NCBI RefSeq assembly: GCF_004359615.1
Contig: NZ_SCWA01000010.1
Location: forward strand, 23,737 to 87,736
Direction of reading: 5' to 3'
DNA from: Macrococcus brunensis
Lineage (GTDB): Bacteria > Bacillota > Bacilli > Staphylococcales > Staphylococcaceae
DNA: 64,000 nt
Program-made: the position numbers and the translations under genes
The notes under the pieces: model-generated
Database searches by the model: none
Seen by the model: only the letters and a program-made list of their open reading frames with translations
Told to the model about the DNA's origin: nothing
In this document: one piece after another, positions 1 to 9,434 of the stretch
Position numbering within the stretch: position 1 is the first letter of the stretch
Layout: each line of letters begins with the position of its first letter

Positions 1-138
1 ATCATGGGTGCTGAACAGATCATCGTTCTAGATAAAGGCGAAGTGGTCGGCAGAGGTACACATGAAGAATTACTTCGAACAAACAAGGAATATTTCGAGA
101 TTGCATCATCACAATTATCTGAGGAGGAGTTAGCATGA
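1..138 (+). CDS. ABC transporter ATP-binding/permease, C-terminal fragment (5' part outside window)
   Basis: The frame is open from base 1 and ends at TGA 136-138. The 45 visible residues include IIVLDKGEVVGRGTHEELL, the usual tail of an ABC exporter nucleotide-binding domain just after the H-loop. The stop overlaps the ATG of the next ABC half-transporter (ATGA, 135-138), so the two are translationally coupled and probably form a heterodimeric exporter. Walker A, signature motif and membrane domain lie upstream of the window, so substrate and catalytic status of this half cannot be judged. Confidence 0.85.
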   Translation: MMGAEQIIVLDKGEVVGRGTHEELLRTNKEYFEIASSQLSEEELA

Positions 139-1952
139 AACAGGATAAACCCAATAATATGAAACAAGCGCTCATGCGTCTCTTCAGGTATATCGCCACC
201 TATCGTCTGATGATTCTCCTTGTTGTCATTTTAGCAATGGTGTCAACAGTCTTTATGATTTTTGGACCGAAGATTCTTGGTAACGGGATTGATGTCCTCT
301 TTAAAGGGGTTATTGCACAGACAAATGGTACCGGCAGTATTGATTTTGGTGAAATAGAGCGTGTCTTACTCTTACTCACAGCATTTTATCTGGTCAGTGC
401 ACTCTTCAACTATCTGCAGGGATATGTTATGTCTGGTGTTACCGCCAAAATAACTTATTCTTTAAGAGAAGATATCAATAAAAAACTCCATCAACTGCCG
501 CTCAAATATTATGATAAAACGTCACAAGGTGATGTCTTAAGTCGTATCACTAATGATATCGATACCATCAGTCAGACGTTAAATCAAAGTTTAGCGCAGA
601 TTATTACTTCCATCACGATGCTGATCGGTATCTCGATTATGATGTTCACCATCAGCTGGCAGCTGACTCTCGTCGCACTATTGACACTGCCACTGTCAAT
701 GATTGCAGTTGTCATGATTATGAAGAATTCACAGATTCATTTTAAGAACCAGCAGGAATCACTCGGGCTGGTCAATGGTCACGTTGAAGAAATGCTCAGC
801 AATCATACAGTCATCAAAGCATTTAACCGCGAGACAGAATCCGGCAGAACATTTGAGGCATACAATGATACACTTTACAAGTCAGCCTGGAAAGCGAACT
901 TCCTGTCCAGTCTGATCATGCCGATTACGATGTTTATCGGTAATATCACTTATGTCGTCATCTGTATACTCGGCGGCTACTTTACAGTAAAAGGCACGAT
1001 GACTGTCGGCGGCATTCAGGCATTTATCCAGTATATCCGACAGTTCAATCAGCCGATCTCTCAGATTGCAAGTATCAGTAATACGCTGCAGCTGACAGCA
1101 GCTGCGACAGAACGAGTATTCGCAATTATTGATGAGCCAGAAGAAGTAAAAGATGATGTCCATGCATTATCGGTCGCAGATCATCGTCAAGACGTGAGTA
1201 GAGAACATGTTTATGTTGAAGGTTCAGTGGACTTTGAAGGCGTGAACTTCGGTTATAATGCAGATAAAACAATCATCAATCATTTTTCAACACACGTTAA
1301 TCCTGGTCAGAAAGTCGCCATTGTCGGTCCGACAGGTGCCGGGAAATCAACTATCATCAAGCTTCTGATGCGTTTTTATGATGTGAACAGCGGTGCCATC
1401 AAAATAGATGGCATCAATATACAGGACTTTAAACGTGATGAACTACGTAAACTGTTCGGTATTGTGCTCCAGGATACATGGTTATTCAACGGGACGATTC
1501 GTGAAAATATCCGCTACGGTAAACTGGACGCTACAGTTGCAGAAGTAGAGCAGGCAGCACGTGATGCGCAGGTTGATCACTTCATCAGAACATGGCCGCA
1601 TGCTTATGATATGGTCTTAAATGAGGAGACGAGCAACGTGTCACAAGGTCAGAAACAGTTACTGACCATCGCCCGTGCGATTCTATCAGATCCTAAGATT
1701 CTGATTCTCGACGAGGCAACCAGTAACGTCGATACACGAACAGAAGTCCTGATTCAAAAAGCGATGGATAAACTGATGGAAGGACGGACCAGCTTCGTTA
1801 TTGCACACCGTCTATCTACAATCCGGAATGCTGACTTGATTCTTGTCATGAAGGACGGGGATATCATCGAGCAGGGTACACACGATGAACTATTGGAGCA
1901 GGACGGCTTTTACAAAGGATTATATGAAAGTCAGTTTGACGAGGCAGTATAA
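135..1952 (+). CDS. ABC exporter half-transporter, membrane domain fused to ATPase (heterodimeric, YfiC/TM288-like)
   Basis: 605 aa. Residues about 20-330 form a six-helix exporter membrane domain and about 365-600 the ATPase. Visible motifs are Walker A GPTGAGKST (from residue 398), signature SQGQ (503), Walker B ILILDEATSNVD with the catalytic Glu at about 527, and an H-loop AHR at about 557. The SQGQ signature and the SNVDT D-loop resemble the catalytically competent subunit of heterodimeric exporters such as TM287/288 and LmrCD. It starts inside the stop of the preceding half-transporter, supporting a heterodimer in the cytoplasmic membrane. Family members export drugs, lipids or peptides; the substrate here is unknown. 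A bidirectional terminator follows directly. Confidence 0.9.
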   Translation: MKQDKPNNMKQALMRLFRYIATYRLMILLVVILAMVSTVFMIFGPKILGNGIDVLFKGVIAQTNGTGSIDFGEIERVLLLLTAFYLVSALFNYLQGYVMSGVTAKITYSLREDINKKLHQLPLKYYDKTSQGDVLSRITNDIDTISQTLNQSLAQIITSITMLIGISIMMFTISWQLTLVALLTLPLSMIAVVMIMKNSQIHFKNQQESLGLVNGHVEEMLSNHTVIKAFNRETESGRTFEAYNDTLYKSAWKANFLSSLIMPITMFIGNITYVVICILGGYFTVKGTMTVGGIQAFIQYIRQFNQPISQIASISNTLQLTAAATERVFAIIDEPEEVKDDVHALSVADHRQDVSREHVYVEGSVDFEGVNFGYNADKTIINHFSTHVNPGQKVAIVGPTGAGKSTIIKLLMRFYDVNSGAIKIDGINIQDFKRDELRKLFGIVLQDTWLFNGTIRENIRYGKLDATVAEVEQAARDAQVDHFIRTWPHAYDMVLNEETSNVSQGQKQLLTIARAILSDPKILILDEATSNVDTRTEVLIQKAMDKLMEGRTSFVIAHRLSTIRNADLILVMKDGDIIEQGTHDELLEQDGFYKGLYESQFDEAV

Positions 1953-1955
1953 GAA

Positions 1956-1991
1956 AAATCCCGTTATATCTTTTAAGATATAACGGGATTT
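1956..1991. terminator. Bidirectional intrinsic terminator between the ABC exporter and the yfhO operon
   Basis: A perfect 17-bp inverted repeat (1956-1972 and 1975-1991) with A-rich and T-rich flanks lies between two convergent genes. It can end transcription in both directions. Confidence 0.9.
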
Positions 1992-1993
1992 AT

Positions 1994-4597
1994 TTATTCA
2001 GCAGGGGGCGCAAATGTTTCGATTTCTTCTTTATTGGTTACAATGCTGTGTTTTCCTCGGCTCACTTTTCGCGTATACCAGATAGCAATGACCAGACCGA
2101 TAAGGCTGATGAACTGCATGAGGTGGAAGTAGGGCGGTGTGTAGGAAAGTTCTATTTTCCTGGCACTTTTGTCTATTTTGACAGCAGTCATTAAATAGTT
2201 GCCTTCAGAAACTTCAGCTTTCTTACCGTCCACTTTAGCTGACATCCCTTTTAAATAAGGGGTGGGGATAACGGCGTACCCTGTGTCATGCGGACTCAGT
2301 GTCGCGACGAGTTTACTGCCTGTCTGAGTCAGCTGATGTTTCTGCTGCTTTGTAGCTGATTCCAGTGTCTTATAATCTTCACCGTAAATACCGTTGATCT
2401 GATACGTATAGGTGCCTGACATGAGCTTCAGCTGAATTAAATCAGACGCTTTGATACGTAGAGTAATGGTCGGGTTAAAGCGACGGTAGTCATCATCAAG
2501 CGGTTTACGTGACTGATAGATTTCATTGATCCAGACGTAATGATAGCGACTCGGCGTTTTTAATTCGATGCTTAAGTCCACGTACAAATCTTTATAGCGG
2601 TCAGCCAGACGCCTAGGAAGCTTGTAAGTGATGCCGCCCTGGTCCTGATTGACGATCAGCTGTTTACCGTTATAGGTCGCATTATTCAACGACATCGATG
2701 CCTTGGATAGAAGATTCTCAGCAGGCGTCACTTTTCTGTTTGATGGACTGTCCAGTACAACACCGTCAAGCATCGCATGCTCACGGTCAATCGGTGTCTT
2801 CAGTTCATTCGGATTAAACACTTTATCAGTGACTCTGACAAGTGGCAGCTCATTGGTGTTGTGATAGACAGAATAACTTTTGTCTTTGCCTTGTCTCTGG
2901 TCAGTCAGTTCAAATCCATAAGGCAATGTCGCAACGTTATCTGTCCGGATGGAATGGTTGACGTTAAAGAGACTGTACAAATTGGCACGTTCACCTAAAC
3001 GGTAGTAAATACTGTTGCTGTCTGTGTCCATCGTAATATTCAGTTCCTTGTCATAGAACTGATAGATATCTTTATCGAATATACTTGAGTACAGTTTAAT
3101 GCCATTGAAATGCTGATAAAGCGGTGTGTTATGAGTCGCTGACGTCTGCCAGTCTATCCGGGCAGCAGGTGATGCTTCTGTAATATCATTGATGATTGAG
3201 CGCTGCGTCTCGCTGTTGTATTTATCTGACTGGACAAACGCTAAGTCGTGCTCATAGAAAGGGTGCAGTGTATCCATCTGTTCACGGATATAGTCATAGA
3301 CAAAGAAAAGATTCATAATGACGATTGTGACGGCTAAAAACTGATAAGTGGCGACCTTTGGTCTATTGATATAGAGCATGATAGTGACTGCGATGACCGG
3401 AATAAATAGCAGCCAGACGAGCGATTTACCGGCACCGATAATGGACAGACTATAAATGATGGAGACTGGAATCAGTGAAATAGCAATGTCCTTTAGGTTC
3501 AGGTTCTTTAGATGATGCAGGTAGGTTGCTATCAGCCCGGCTGATGAGAATGCGAGCATATAGACCCAGCGTCTCTGATCGATAGAAAAGCCATTAAAGA
3601 AACTGTCGAACAATGGCGACAATGAACCCGCCATAAAGAGCCAGGTAATGACGGCGAACAATCGGAATGTATAGTTTCTGTATAGCTTGAAAGTAAACAG
3701 TGCCATGACCGCAATAAATGGGATGACGATATAGTAGCCATCATAAAACAAATTATAGTGGATAATAAAATCGATAAAGGGCTTCAGTTTAATCGGTGGT
3801 AGTGTCCGGTCGTTCAACACATAACTCGTGACACCGGTCGAGAAACCGACAGCACTGACCATCAGTGCAATAACAGACGAGATGACGATCACTTTGATCT
3901 TAGTCGGGCGTAATACGCTGTCGCTCTCTTTTTTGTAAACAGTCCGGTAGACGAAATAGAACATCACAAAAATGAACTGATAATAACTGAAATAAAAATT
4001 GGAATGAAGCGTCAGTGCGATTCCTAAAATATAGATGCCGATCTTACGTTCAGCAAAAAATCGTTCCATACCAAGTATAGTAAGCGGCAGATAGAACATG
4101 ACGTCACTGAAGAAACTCCAGGTAAACGTAAAAAAGAAATAGACGGTCGAGTAGCTGTATAGAAAAGCACTTGCCATGCTTGCATATCGATTGATGCCGA
4201 GATATTTAAAGAGACGGTAAGTCACATAAAGGATGGCCGTCAATTTAAAGACAGAAACGATGATCTGATTGACAAACCAGAAATCGGGACTGCCAGTATT
4301 CAGCGGCAGCAATAAGTCGAGCAGATAGACTACACCGAAATTGATATAGGCAATCGGTGAAGTCGAATAATAATAGGCAAGGCTGCGAAAGAAATCGCCG
4401 CCAATACCAAAGCCCATATCATAGAAAAAGTTGAACTTTGAGAACTGCTCATATAAATAAAGCTGGAAAGGAATCATCTGCGCGATACTGTCACCTTTAC
4501 CCGAGAAGAGAATGCCTTCAGTGACGAACCTGTAAATGACAACACTATGGGCCAGAAGCGACAGAACGAGACAAGTCGCTAATGTTTTGAATTTCAT
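1994..4597 (-). CDS. yfhO: YfhO family multispanning membrane protein (second of a tandem pair)
   Basis: 867 aa. A first membrane helix is followed by an extracytoplasmic loop with the family pattern QMIPFQLYLYEQ ... FGIGGDFF ... YYYSTSP, then many membrane helices up to about residue 440, a large extracytoplasmic domain (about 450-820), and a last helix before a basic tail. YfhO proteins are GT-C-like and act with CsbB and GtcA to transfer GlcNAc from undecaprenyl phosphate to lipoteichoic acid outside the membrane (shown in B. subtilis and S. aureus). It overlaps the upstream yfhO by 4 nt (ATGA) and is the last gene of csbB-gtcA-yfhO-yfhO. The two YfhO copies share motifs along their whole length, such as LKTPIDREHAML and the VDGKK region near the end. 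Which copy glycosylates what is not known. Confidence 0.88.
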   Translation of the reverse strand: MKFKTLATCLVLSLLAHSVVIYRFVTEGILFSGKGDSIAQMIPFQLYLYEQFSKFNFFYDMGFGIGGDFFRSLAYYYSTSPIAYINFGVVYLLDLLLPLNTGSPDFWFVNQIIVSVFKLTAILYVTYRLFKYLGINRYASMASAFLYSYSTVYFFFTFTWSFFSDVMFYLPLTILGMERFFAERKIGIYILGIALTLHSNFYFSYYQFIFVMFYFVYRTVYKKESDSVLRPTKIKVIVISSVIALMVSAVGFSTGVTSYVLNDRTLPPIKLKPFIDFIIHYNLFYDGYYIVIPFIAVMALFTFKLYRNYTFRLFAVITWLFMAGSLSPLFDSFFNGFSIDQRRWVYMLAFSSAGLIATYLHHLKNLNLKDIAISLIPVSIIYSLSIIGAGKSLVWLLFIPVIAVTIMLYINRPKVATYQFLAVTIVIMNLFFVYDYIREQMDTLHPFYEHDLAFVQSDKYNSETQRSIINDITEASPAARIDWQTSATHNTPLYQHFNGIKLYSSIFDKDIYQFYDKELNITMDTDSNSIYYRLGERANLYSLFNVNHSIRTDNVATLPYGFELTDQRQGKDKSYSVYHNTNELPLVRVTDKVFNPNELKTPIDREHAMLDGVVLDSPSNRKVTPAENLLSKASMSLNNATYNGKQLIVNQDQGGITYKLPRRLADRYKDLYVDLSIELKTPSRYHYVWINEIYQSRKPLDDDYRRFNPTITLRIKASDLIQLKLMSGTYTYQINGIYGEDYKTLESATKQQKHQLTQTGSKLVATLSPHDTGYAVIPTPYLKGMSAKVDGKKAEVSEGNYLMTAVKIDKSARKIELSYTPPYFHLMQFISLIGLVIAIWYTRKVSRGKHSIVTNKEEIETFAPPAE

Positions 4598-7170
4598 GAT
4601 TTACGCTTCCTTTGCACCGGTTTTAAGTAAAATATCGCAGCAATGAGTGACAGAACGGATATAAGAACAGTCAGATAGAAATAAGGCGGCACATACTTGA
4701 AGTCGACGACTTTGGCATCAGCAGGTATTTTAACGACCGCCTGCAGATAATTACCTCTTTCAACTTCTGTTTTTTTACCGTCAACTCGAGCTGTGAGACC
4801 ATCGCGGTAAATAATCGGCGTGACGAGGTAGCCTGCCTGGTGATTATCCAGTTTCGCCTGCATATGATTGCCGCTTTCAGTAAACTGGATGCCATTCTCT
4901 CGCTCTGCGTTTTTAAGGGTCTGATAATCTTCGCCGTAAATACCCTGTACTTTAAAGCGATAGGTGCCTTTTGTCATGCCGATCAGAATCTTGCCATTTT
5001 TAGGTCTGACCCGGTATAGCAGATCGTCCTGATGCGTTCGGTATTTACTTGACTTAAACAGACGGTTATTGGCATAACCATTGACATTAATCTGAATATT
5101 GCTTTCAGCTGAAGTCAGTTCAGCATGGAGCTCAACGTAAAAATCCTGATACTTCCTGAGTGCATCTTCAGGCAATGTGATCACCACACCGCCGCTTGGA
5201 GGATTAACGATTAAAGATTCATTATAGGTCTGCCACTTGGCACCTGAAGCCTGAATAGTGCTTCTGCTGAGTAAGTTTTCAGCGGGATTTATTGCAGTGT
5301 CTGAATCTGTATTCATCACAACACCCTTCAACATCGCATGTTCCCGGTCGATCGGCGTCTTTAAGTCGTCAGCATCAAAAATGGTGTCTGTGACTTTAGC
5401 GACTGGCAGAGGCAATGTATTCTCATATATTTTATACTTGCCTTTTGTCTCAATCAGCTTGAAGTTTTCAGGGATGTCTGTCTGATAATCTTTTCTGACG
5501 AGATAGCGTACATTAAAAAGCGACTCCAGATTACTGCGCGACTGAAAAGTAGAGTAACGGCTGATGGATTCTTCTTTTAAATTGATTTTCAGCTGATTAT
5601 AGTAGAAGTCAATGAGAGAACCGTCAAAAATACTGGAATAAAGACTGACGCCAGGGAAACTCTGATAAAGCGGGGTGTTATCCTGTTCCAGGACACGCCA
5701 GTCGATGCGTTCTCCTGGTTTAAGCTTTGACTTCAAGCTAGCAATAATTTCCTGCTGCAGCCCTGAGTTATAGACGCTGGACTCGATATAAGACATCTTC
5801 GCACGGCTGTCGATACCCGGATTGTAGTTATCATACAGATTGTGTTCTTTAACGATATGCCAGTTGAGCAGCATAATCGCAGCAATCTGCGCATAGTACA
5901 GGTAGTGCTGAGCCGGTTTATTTTTAAGTAGCAGAATGAAGAGACCGATAATCGCAATAACTGGCATATACCAGATCCATTCTACTTTTTTATCAATATA
6001 GATATAGCTCAAGCTGACAATAATGAAGCCTGGCAGTAATGAATAGAGATAGTTCTGAATAGAAATCTGACGGAACTTCGCTATATACATGGCAATCAGG
6101 CCACTTGAGAAAAAGGTCAGCAAGTAATGCCAGCGTTTCTGAGGGGCTGAAAAGCCATTAAAGACAGAATCGATAAAAGGCATAAAGCTTAAGTAAATCA
6201 GTGCAATCGTCAACAGTGCAAAGAAACGATAGAAATAAGAACGGTAGAACTTGAAAGTGAAGAGCGCCTGCAATGCAATATAGAGCACGATCACTAAATA
6301 GTTGTCATAAAAAATATTGGCGTGCTGGTCAAATGTATTGAACAATTTCATCGGGTCCGTATAAGGCGCACGGTCGTTCTGCATAAATCCTTTGACCCCG
6401 TAGAAAAAGCTGAACATCGAAATCCCTGTGCCGAGTAGTGTCATCGTTAGAAATGCTTTCCACTGTTCGAGTCGCGTTGCACGGTCACTCTCTGATCGGA
6501 AAATCATGCGCAGAACGAAATAGATAACACCGAACAGCATCTGATAATAAGCGAAATAAAAATTATTGATCAGAGACAAAGCAACGGCCGCAATAAACCA
6601 GATTTTTTTCTTGTCCTGAATGTACTTCTCTATCCCGAGGAGGAGAAGGGGCAGGAAGATAAAGACATCAGAAAAGAAAGACCAGTAAAGCGTAAAGCGG
6701 AAGTAAATCGCTGACGTCAGAAACAGAAATGCACCAAGTACAGCACTTGCACGATTCACCTTCAGATAAGTGAAATAAAGATAGGTGAAGTACATGGCTA
6801 CAGCAGACTTAAAGATGGAAATATAAAATGCATTGACTGCCCAGAACTGAATGGTGTCTGTCTTAAAATGAAAAAGAAGATTCAGCCACCAGACAGCCAC
6901 CATATTGAAATAAAAGACGACGGATGTTGAATAATAATAGGCGAGATCAGTATAATAATCGCCGCCAAGACCAAAATTCATGTCATAAAAAAACTCGCCG
7001 TGTGACCATTTATCATAGAGGAACAGCTGGAAAGGCAGCATCTGTTCAAGACCATCATTAGGTCCAGTGAATATAGTGCCATCTTTAATAAAACGATAAA
7101 TATAAAAACTGTGACCGAAAACAGCGAGCAGCAGAAAAAGAAAAGGAAATAGATACTTTTTATTTTTCAT
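4594..7170 (-). CDS. yfhO: YfhO family multispanning membrane protein (first of a tandem pair)
   Basis: 858 aa from ATG 7170. That start has a GAGGA ribosome-binding site at proper spacing; an in-frame TTG 15 nt upstream has none. Topology matches the downstream copy: an N-terminal helix, the QMLPFQLFLYDK ... NFGLGGDYY loop, many helices, a large extracellular domain and a C-terminal helix. It is the expected glycosyl-transferring partner of the CsbB/GtcA pair encoded immediately upstream, in lipoteichoic acid glycosylation. Its start lies inside the end of gtcA (11-nt overlap) and its stop overlaps the next yfhO, so all four genes are probably translated from one mRNA. Divergence along the whole length suggests an old duplication. 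Confidence 0.88.
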   Translation of the reverse strand: MKNKKYLFPFLFLLLAVFGHSFYIYRFIKDGTIFTGPNDGLEQMLPFQLFLYDKWSHGEFFYDMNFGLGGDYYTDLAYYYSTSVVFYFNMVAVWWLNLLFHFKTDTIQFWAVNAFYISIFKSAVAMYFTYLYFTYLKVNRASAVLGAFLFLTSAIYFRFTLYWSFFSDVFIFLPLLLLGIEKYIQDKKKIWFIAAVALSLINNFYFAYYQMLFGVIYFVLRMIFRSESDRATRLEQWKAFLTMTLLGTGISMFSFFYGVKGFMQNDRAPYTDPMKLFNTFDQHANIFYDNYLVIVLYIALQALFTFKFYRSYFYRFFALLTIALIYLSFMPFIDSVFNGFSAPQKRWHYLLTFFSSGLIAMYIAKFRQISIQNYLYSLLPGFIIVSLSYIYIDKKVEWIWYMPVIAIIGLFILLLKNKPAQHYLYYAQIAAIMLLNWHIVKEHNLYDNYNPGIDSRAKMSYIESSVYNSGLQQEIIASLKSKLKPGERIDWRVLEQDNTPLYQSFPGVSLYSSIFDGSLIDFYYNQLKINLKEESISRYSTFQSRSNLESLFNVRYLVRKDYQTDIPENFKLIETKGKYKIYENTLPLPVAKVTDTIFDADDLKTPIDREHAMLKGVVMNTDSDTAINPAENLLSRSTIQASGAKWQTYNESLIVNPPSGGVVITLPEDALRKYQDFYVELHAELTSAESNIQINVNGYANNRLFKSSKYRTHQDDLLYRVRPKNGKILIGMTKGTYRFKVQGIYGEDYQTLKNAERENGIQFTESGNHMQAKLDNHQAGYLVTPIIYRDGLTARVDGKKTEVERGNYLQAVVKIPADAKVVDFKYVPPYFYLTVLISVLSLIAAIFYLKPVQRKRKS

Positions 7171-7543
7171 GATTGTCCTCAACAAAAATATATTTTGCGA
7201 TGAAATAAGTGACAGGTACTGTAATAATAAGTGCCGGGAACGGGGCGAGTCTTTCGTCCAGTCCCATTTTAACGAAAAGCATCAGCAGTAAGGTCTGCAG
7301 TCCCATGTTGATGACTTGAGTCAGCGGGAACTTCAGGAACGTTGACCATTTCGGCTTAACATGATAGACAAAATAACAGTTCAAATAGTAGGAACAGATA
7401 AATGACCAGAGAAATGCGGTGATATGACTGACCATATAAGGTACAATATTCAGCAGCAGTAAATACATCACATAATAGTTGACCGTATTGATAACGCCGA
7501 CGATGACAAAACGGATAAATGCAGAGCTGAACAGTTTAGTCAT
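7160..7543 (-). CDS. gtcA: GtrA/GtcA family membrane protein (putative polyprenyl-linked sugar flippase)
   Basis: 127 aa with four predicted helices (about 8-30, 35-57, 68-90 and 98-120) and the family opening FIRFVIVGVINTVNYYVMY. GtrA/GtcA proteins are small membrane proteins thought to flip undecaprenyl-phosphate-linked sugars to the outer leaflet. It overlaps the 3' end of the CsbB-like glycosyltransferase gene by 8 nt and the start of yfhO by 11 nt. This arrangement is the S. aureus/B. subtilis three-component lipoteichoic acid glycosylation set, so a role in delivering C55-P-GlcNAc to YfhO is inferred. The flippase activity itself is a family hypothesis. Confidence 0.87.
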   Translation of the reverse strand: MTKLFSSAFIRFVIVGVINTVNYYVMYLLLLNIVPYMVSHITAFLWSFICSYYLNCYFVYHVKPKWSTFLKFPLTQVINMGLQTLLLMLFVKMGLDERLAPFPALIITVPVTYFIAKYIFVEDNHEK

Positions 7544-8471
7544 GTTTCATCGCCTCAACATTCGTCCGCTCAACAATAAAGTGAGGTCGTCTCTTGCTTT
7601 CAGAGTAGATACGTCCGATATATTCACCGATGACACCTAGACTGAAGAGCTGAACACCGCCGAGAAAGAGGATAGCAGAAATGATGGTGAAATAGCCTGG
7701 TTCATCGATGCCGTGGAAGATGATCTGAATCAAAGTCGTCAAAATATAGAGAAGACAAATGATTAAAGTTACCGTTCCGAAATAAAAGCAGACCCGAAGC
7801 GGCTTGTTGTTATAGCTTAAGACGCCGTCTATCGCATAATCTAATAGAGACAGGAAATTAAATGATGATTGCCCGGCTTCCCGCTTCACATTTTTAAAAG
7901 GGATGGTTTTCTTACTATAGCCGACCCATTCAAAAATTCCTTTTGAGAAGCGGTTGTATTCATCGAGTGACAATATTGAGTCAATTACAACACGGGAGAT
8001 CAGTCTGAAGTCACCTTCACCGTCAACGAGATCGACATCTACATTAAAGTTGATCAGTTTATAGAACAGCTGACTTGGAATTTTTCGAAGTATATGTTCA
8101 CCGTCACGGTCACGACGAGCGACGACCTGATCATATCCCTCCTTATAAGCCGCGACAAACTGTGGAATTAGTTCGGGCGGATGCTGAAGGTCGGCATCCA
8201 GTATAATCGCAGCATCTCCTGTGGCAGATTTTAAGCCGGCTAGCATAGCAGATTCTTTTCCAAAGTTACGTGAGAATGAAACATATTTGATATGCGGATC
8301 CTGTTTACTGAGCGCTTCAATCATCTCAATAGAACGGTCGCTTGAACCGTCATTGATCATAATAAGCTCATAATTATAATCATTTTCTGTCATGGTTTGT
8401 GTGATAGAATGATGAAGTCGACTGATATTTTTTTCTTCATTATAAATAGGGATGATTAATGATAATTTCAT
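7536..8471 (-). CDS. csbB: CsbB-like undecaprenyl-phosphate glycosyltransferase (GT2)
   Basis: 311 aa. The N-terminal GT-A domain begins LSLIIPIYNEEKNI and carries ILDADLQHPPE, the metal/nucleotide-sugar DXD region (about residues 90-100). Two membrane helices at about 228-250 and 262-285 anchor it, as in GtrB/CsbB/DPMS-like enzymes. The expected reaction is UDP-GlcNAc plus undecaprenyl phosphate to C55-P-GlcNAc on the cytoplasmic face. First gene of the glycosylation operon, divergent from rbgA. A consensus-like extended -10 lies about 40 nt upstream. In S. aureus the orthologous operon is salt-induced; no matching stress-sigma promoter was recognised here. Confidence 0.87.
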   Translation of the reverse strand: MKLSLIIPIYNEEKNISRLHHSITQTMTENDYNYELIMINDGSSDRSIEMIEALSKQDPHIKYVSFSRNFGKESAMLAGLKSATGDAAIILDADLQHPPELIPQFVAAYKEGYDQVVARRDRDGEHILRKIPSQLFYKLINFNVDVDLVDGEGDFRLISRVVIDSILSLDEYNRFSKGIFEWVGYSKKTIPFKNVKREAGQSSFNFLSLLDYAIDGVLSYNNKPLRVCFYFGTVTLIICLLYILTTLIQIIFHGIDEPGYFTIISAILFLGGVQLFSLGVIGEYIGRIYSESKRRPHFIVERTNVEAMKHD

Positions 8472-8508
8472 GATGACTCCTTTTTAATGCTGATTAATGA
8501 TTTCAGAC

Positions 8509-8522
8509 TTTATCATAACATG
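8509..8522 (-). promoter_or_regulatory. Extended -10 element of the csbB operon promoter
   Basis: On the minus strand TGTTATGAT (-10 hexamer at 8517-8512) lies about 40 nt upstream of csbB. No good -35 is visible, as is common for TGn extended promoters. Confidence 0.45.
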
Positions 8523-8552
8523 AATTAACTTAAAGAATAATGAAAGAAGGTA

Positions 8553-9434
8553 ATGACTTTGACAATACAATGGTTTCCCGGCCACATGGCCAAAGCAAGA
8601 CGCGAAGTAACAGAACAGCTGAAGATGGTGGACTGTGTCTTTGAACTACTGGATGCACGAATTCCATATTCCTCCAGTAATCCGATGATCAGTGATATCA
8701 TCAAGGATAAGCCGCGCGTCGTGTTGCTCAACAAAATGGATATGGCAGACCCGAGAGAGACAGCGAAATGGATGAAGCACTTTGAAGCTGAAGGCGTCTA
8801 TCCGGTTGCGCTGGATGCGAAGAACGGCAAGAACTTAAATATGGTCATCAAAGCAGCAGAAGCGGTGACGAAAGAAAAGTTTGAAAGACTAGCTGCAAAA
8901 GGACTCCGACCACGTGCGATACGTGCCATGATTGTAGGTATTCCAAATGTCGGAAAGTCAACTCTTATCAACCGTCTTGCTAAAAAATCACTTGCTAAGA
9001 CAGGTAATATGCCGGGTGTCACAAAGAAACAGCAGTGGATTAAAGTCGGTAAAACACTTGAACTGTTAGACACACCGGGTATACTCTGGCCGAAATTTGA
9101 AGATCAGGTTGTCGGTAAAAAGCTCAGTCTGACGGGTGCGATTAAAGACAGCATTGTCCATCTTGACGAAGTGGCTATCTACGGACTTGAATACATGCAG
9201 ATGTACGATCTTGAAACACTGAATAAACATTACAATATTACAATAGAAGAAAATGATTCGTATCTGGAAATCTTCGATCAGATCGGCAGGAGCCGCGGTA
9301 TGAAAAACAAAGGAAATGAAATCGATTATGAATCTGTCATTGAACTTGTCGTTCGTGATATTCGTAATGCGAAAGTGGGCCGTTATACGTTTGACCGGGT
9401 AGAAGAAGTAGGACAACCGGATGAAACTGAGTGA
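8553..9434 (+). CDS. rbgA: Ribosome biogenesis GTPase RbgA (YlqF)
   Basis: 293 aa, a circularly permuted GTPase: G4 NKMD (residue 60) comes before G1 GIPNVGKST (129) and G3 DTPG (173). The N-terminal [14 protein letters not shown] is the family hallmark. RbgA drives late maturation of the 50S subunit, helping uL16 and other late proteins join the 45S intermediate; the C-terminal part binds rRNA. ATG 8553 is preceded by GAAGG. The gene overlaps rnhB by 14 nt, as the pair is linked in other Firmicutes. It is divergent from csbB. Confidence 0.96.
   Translation: MTLTIQWFPGHMAKARREVTEQLKMVDCVFELLDARIPYSSSNPMISDIIKDKPRVVLLNKMDMADPRETAKWMKHFEAEGVYPVALDAKNGKNLNMVIKAAEAVTKEKFERLAAKGLRPRAIRAMIVGIPNVGKSTLINRLAKKSLAKTGNMPGVTKKQQWIKVGKTLELLDTPGILWPKFEDQVVGKKLSLTGAIKDSIVHLDEVAIYGLEYMQMYDLETLNKHYNITIEENDSYLEIFDQIGRSRGMKNKGNEIDYESVIELVVRDIRNAKVGRYTFDRVEEVGQPDETE

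Noticed and set aside
1994..8471. Polysaccharide (capsule) biosynthesis cluster
   Set aside because: No polymerase, chain-length or nucleotide-sugar genes; the CsbB/GtcA/YfhO set explains the content.
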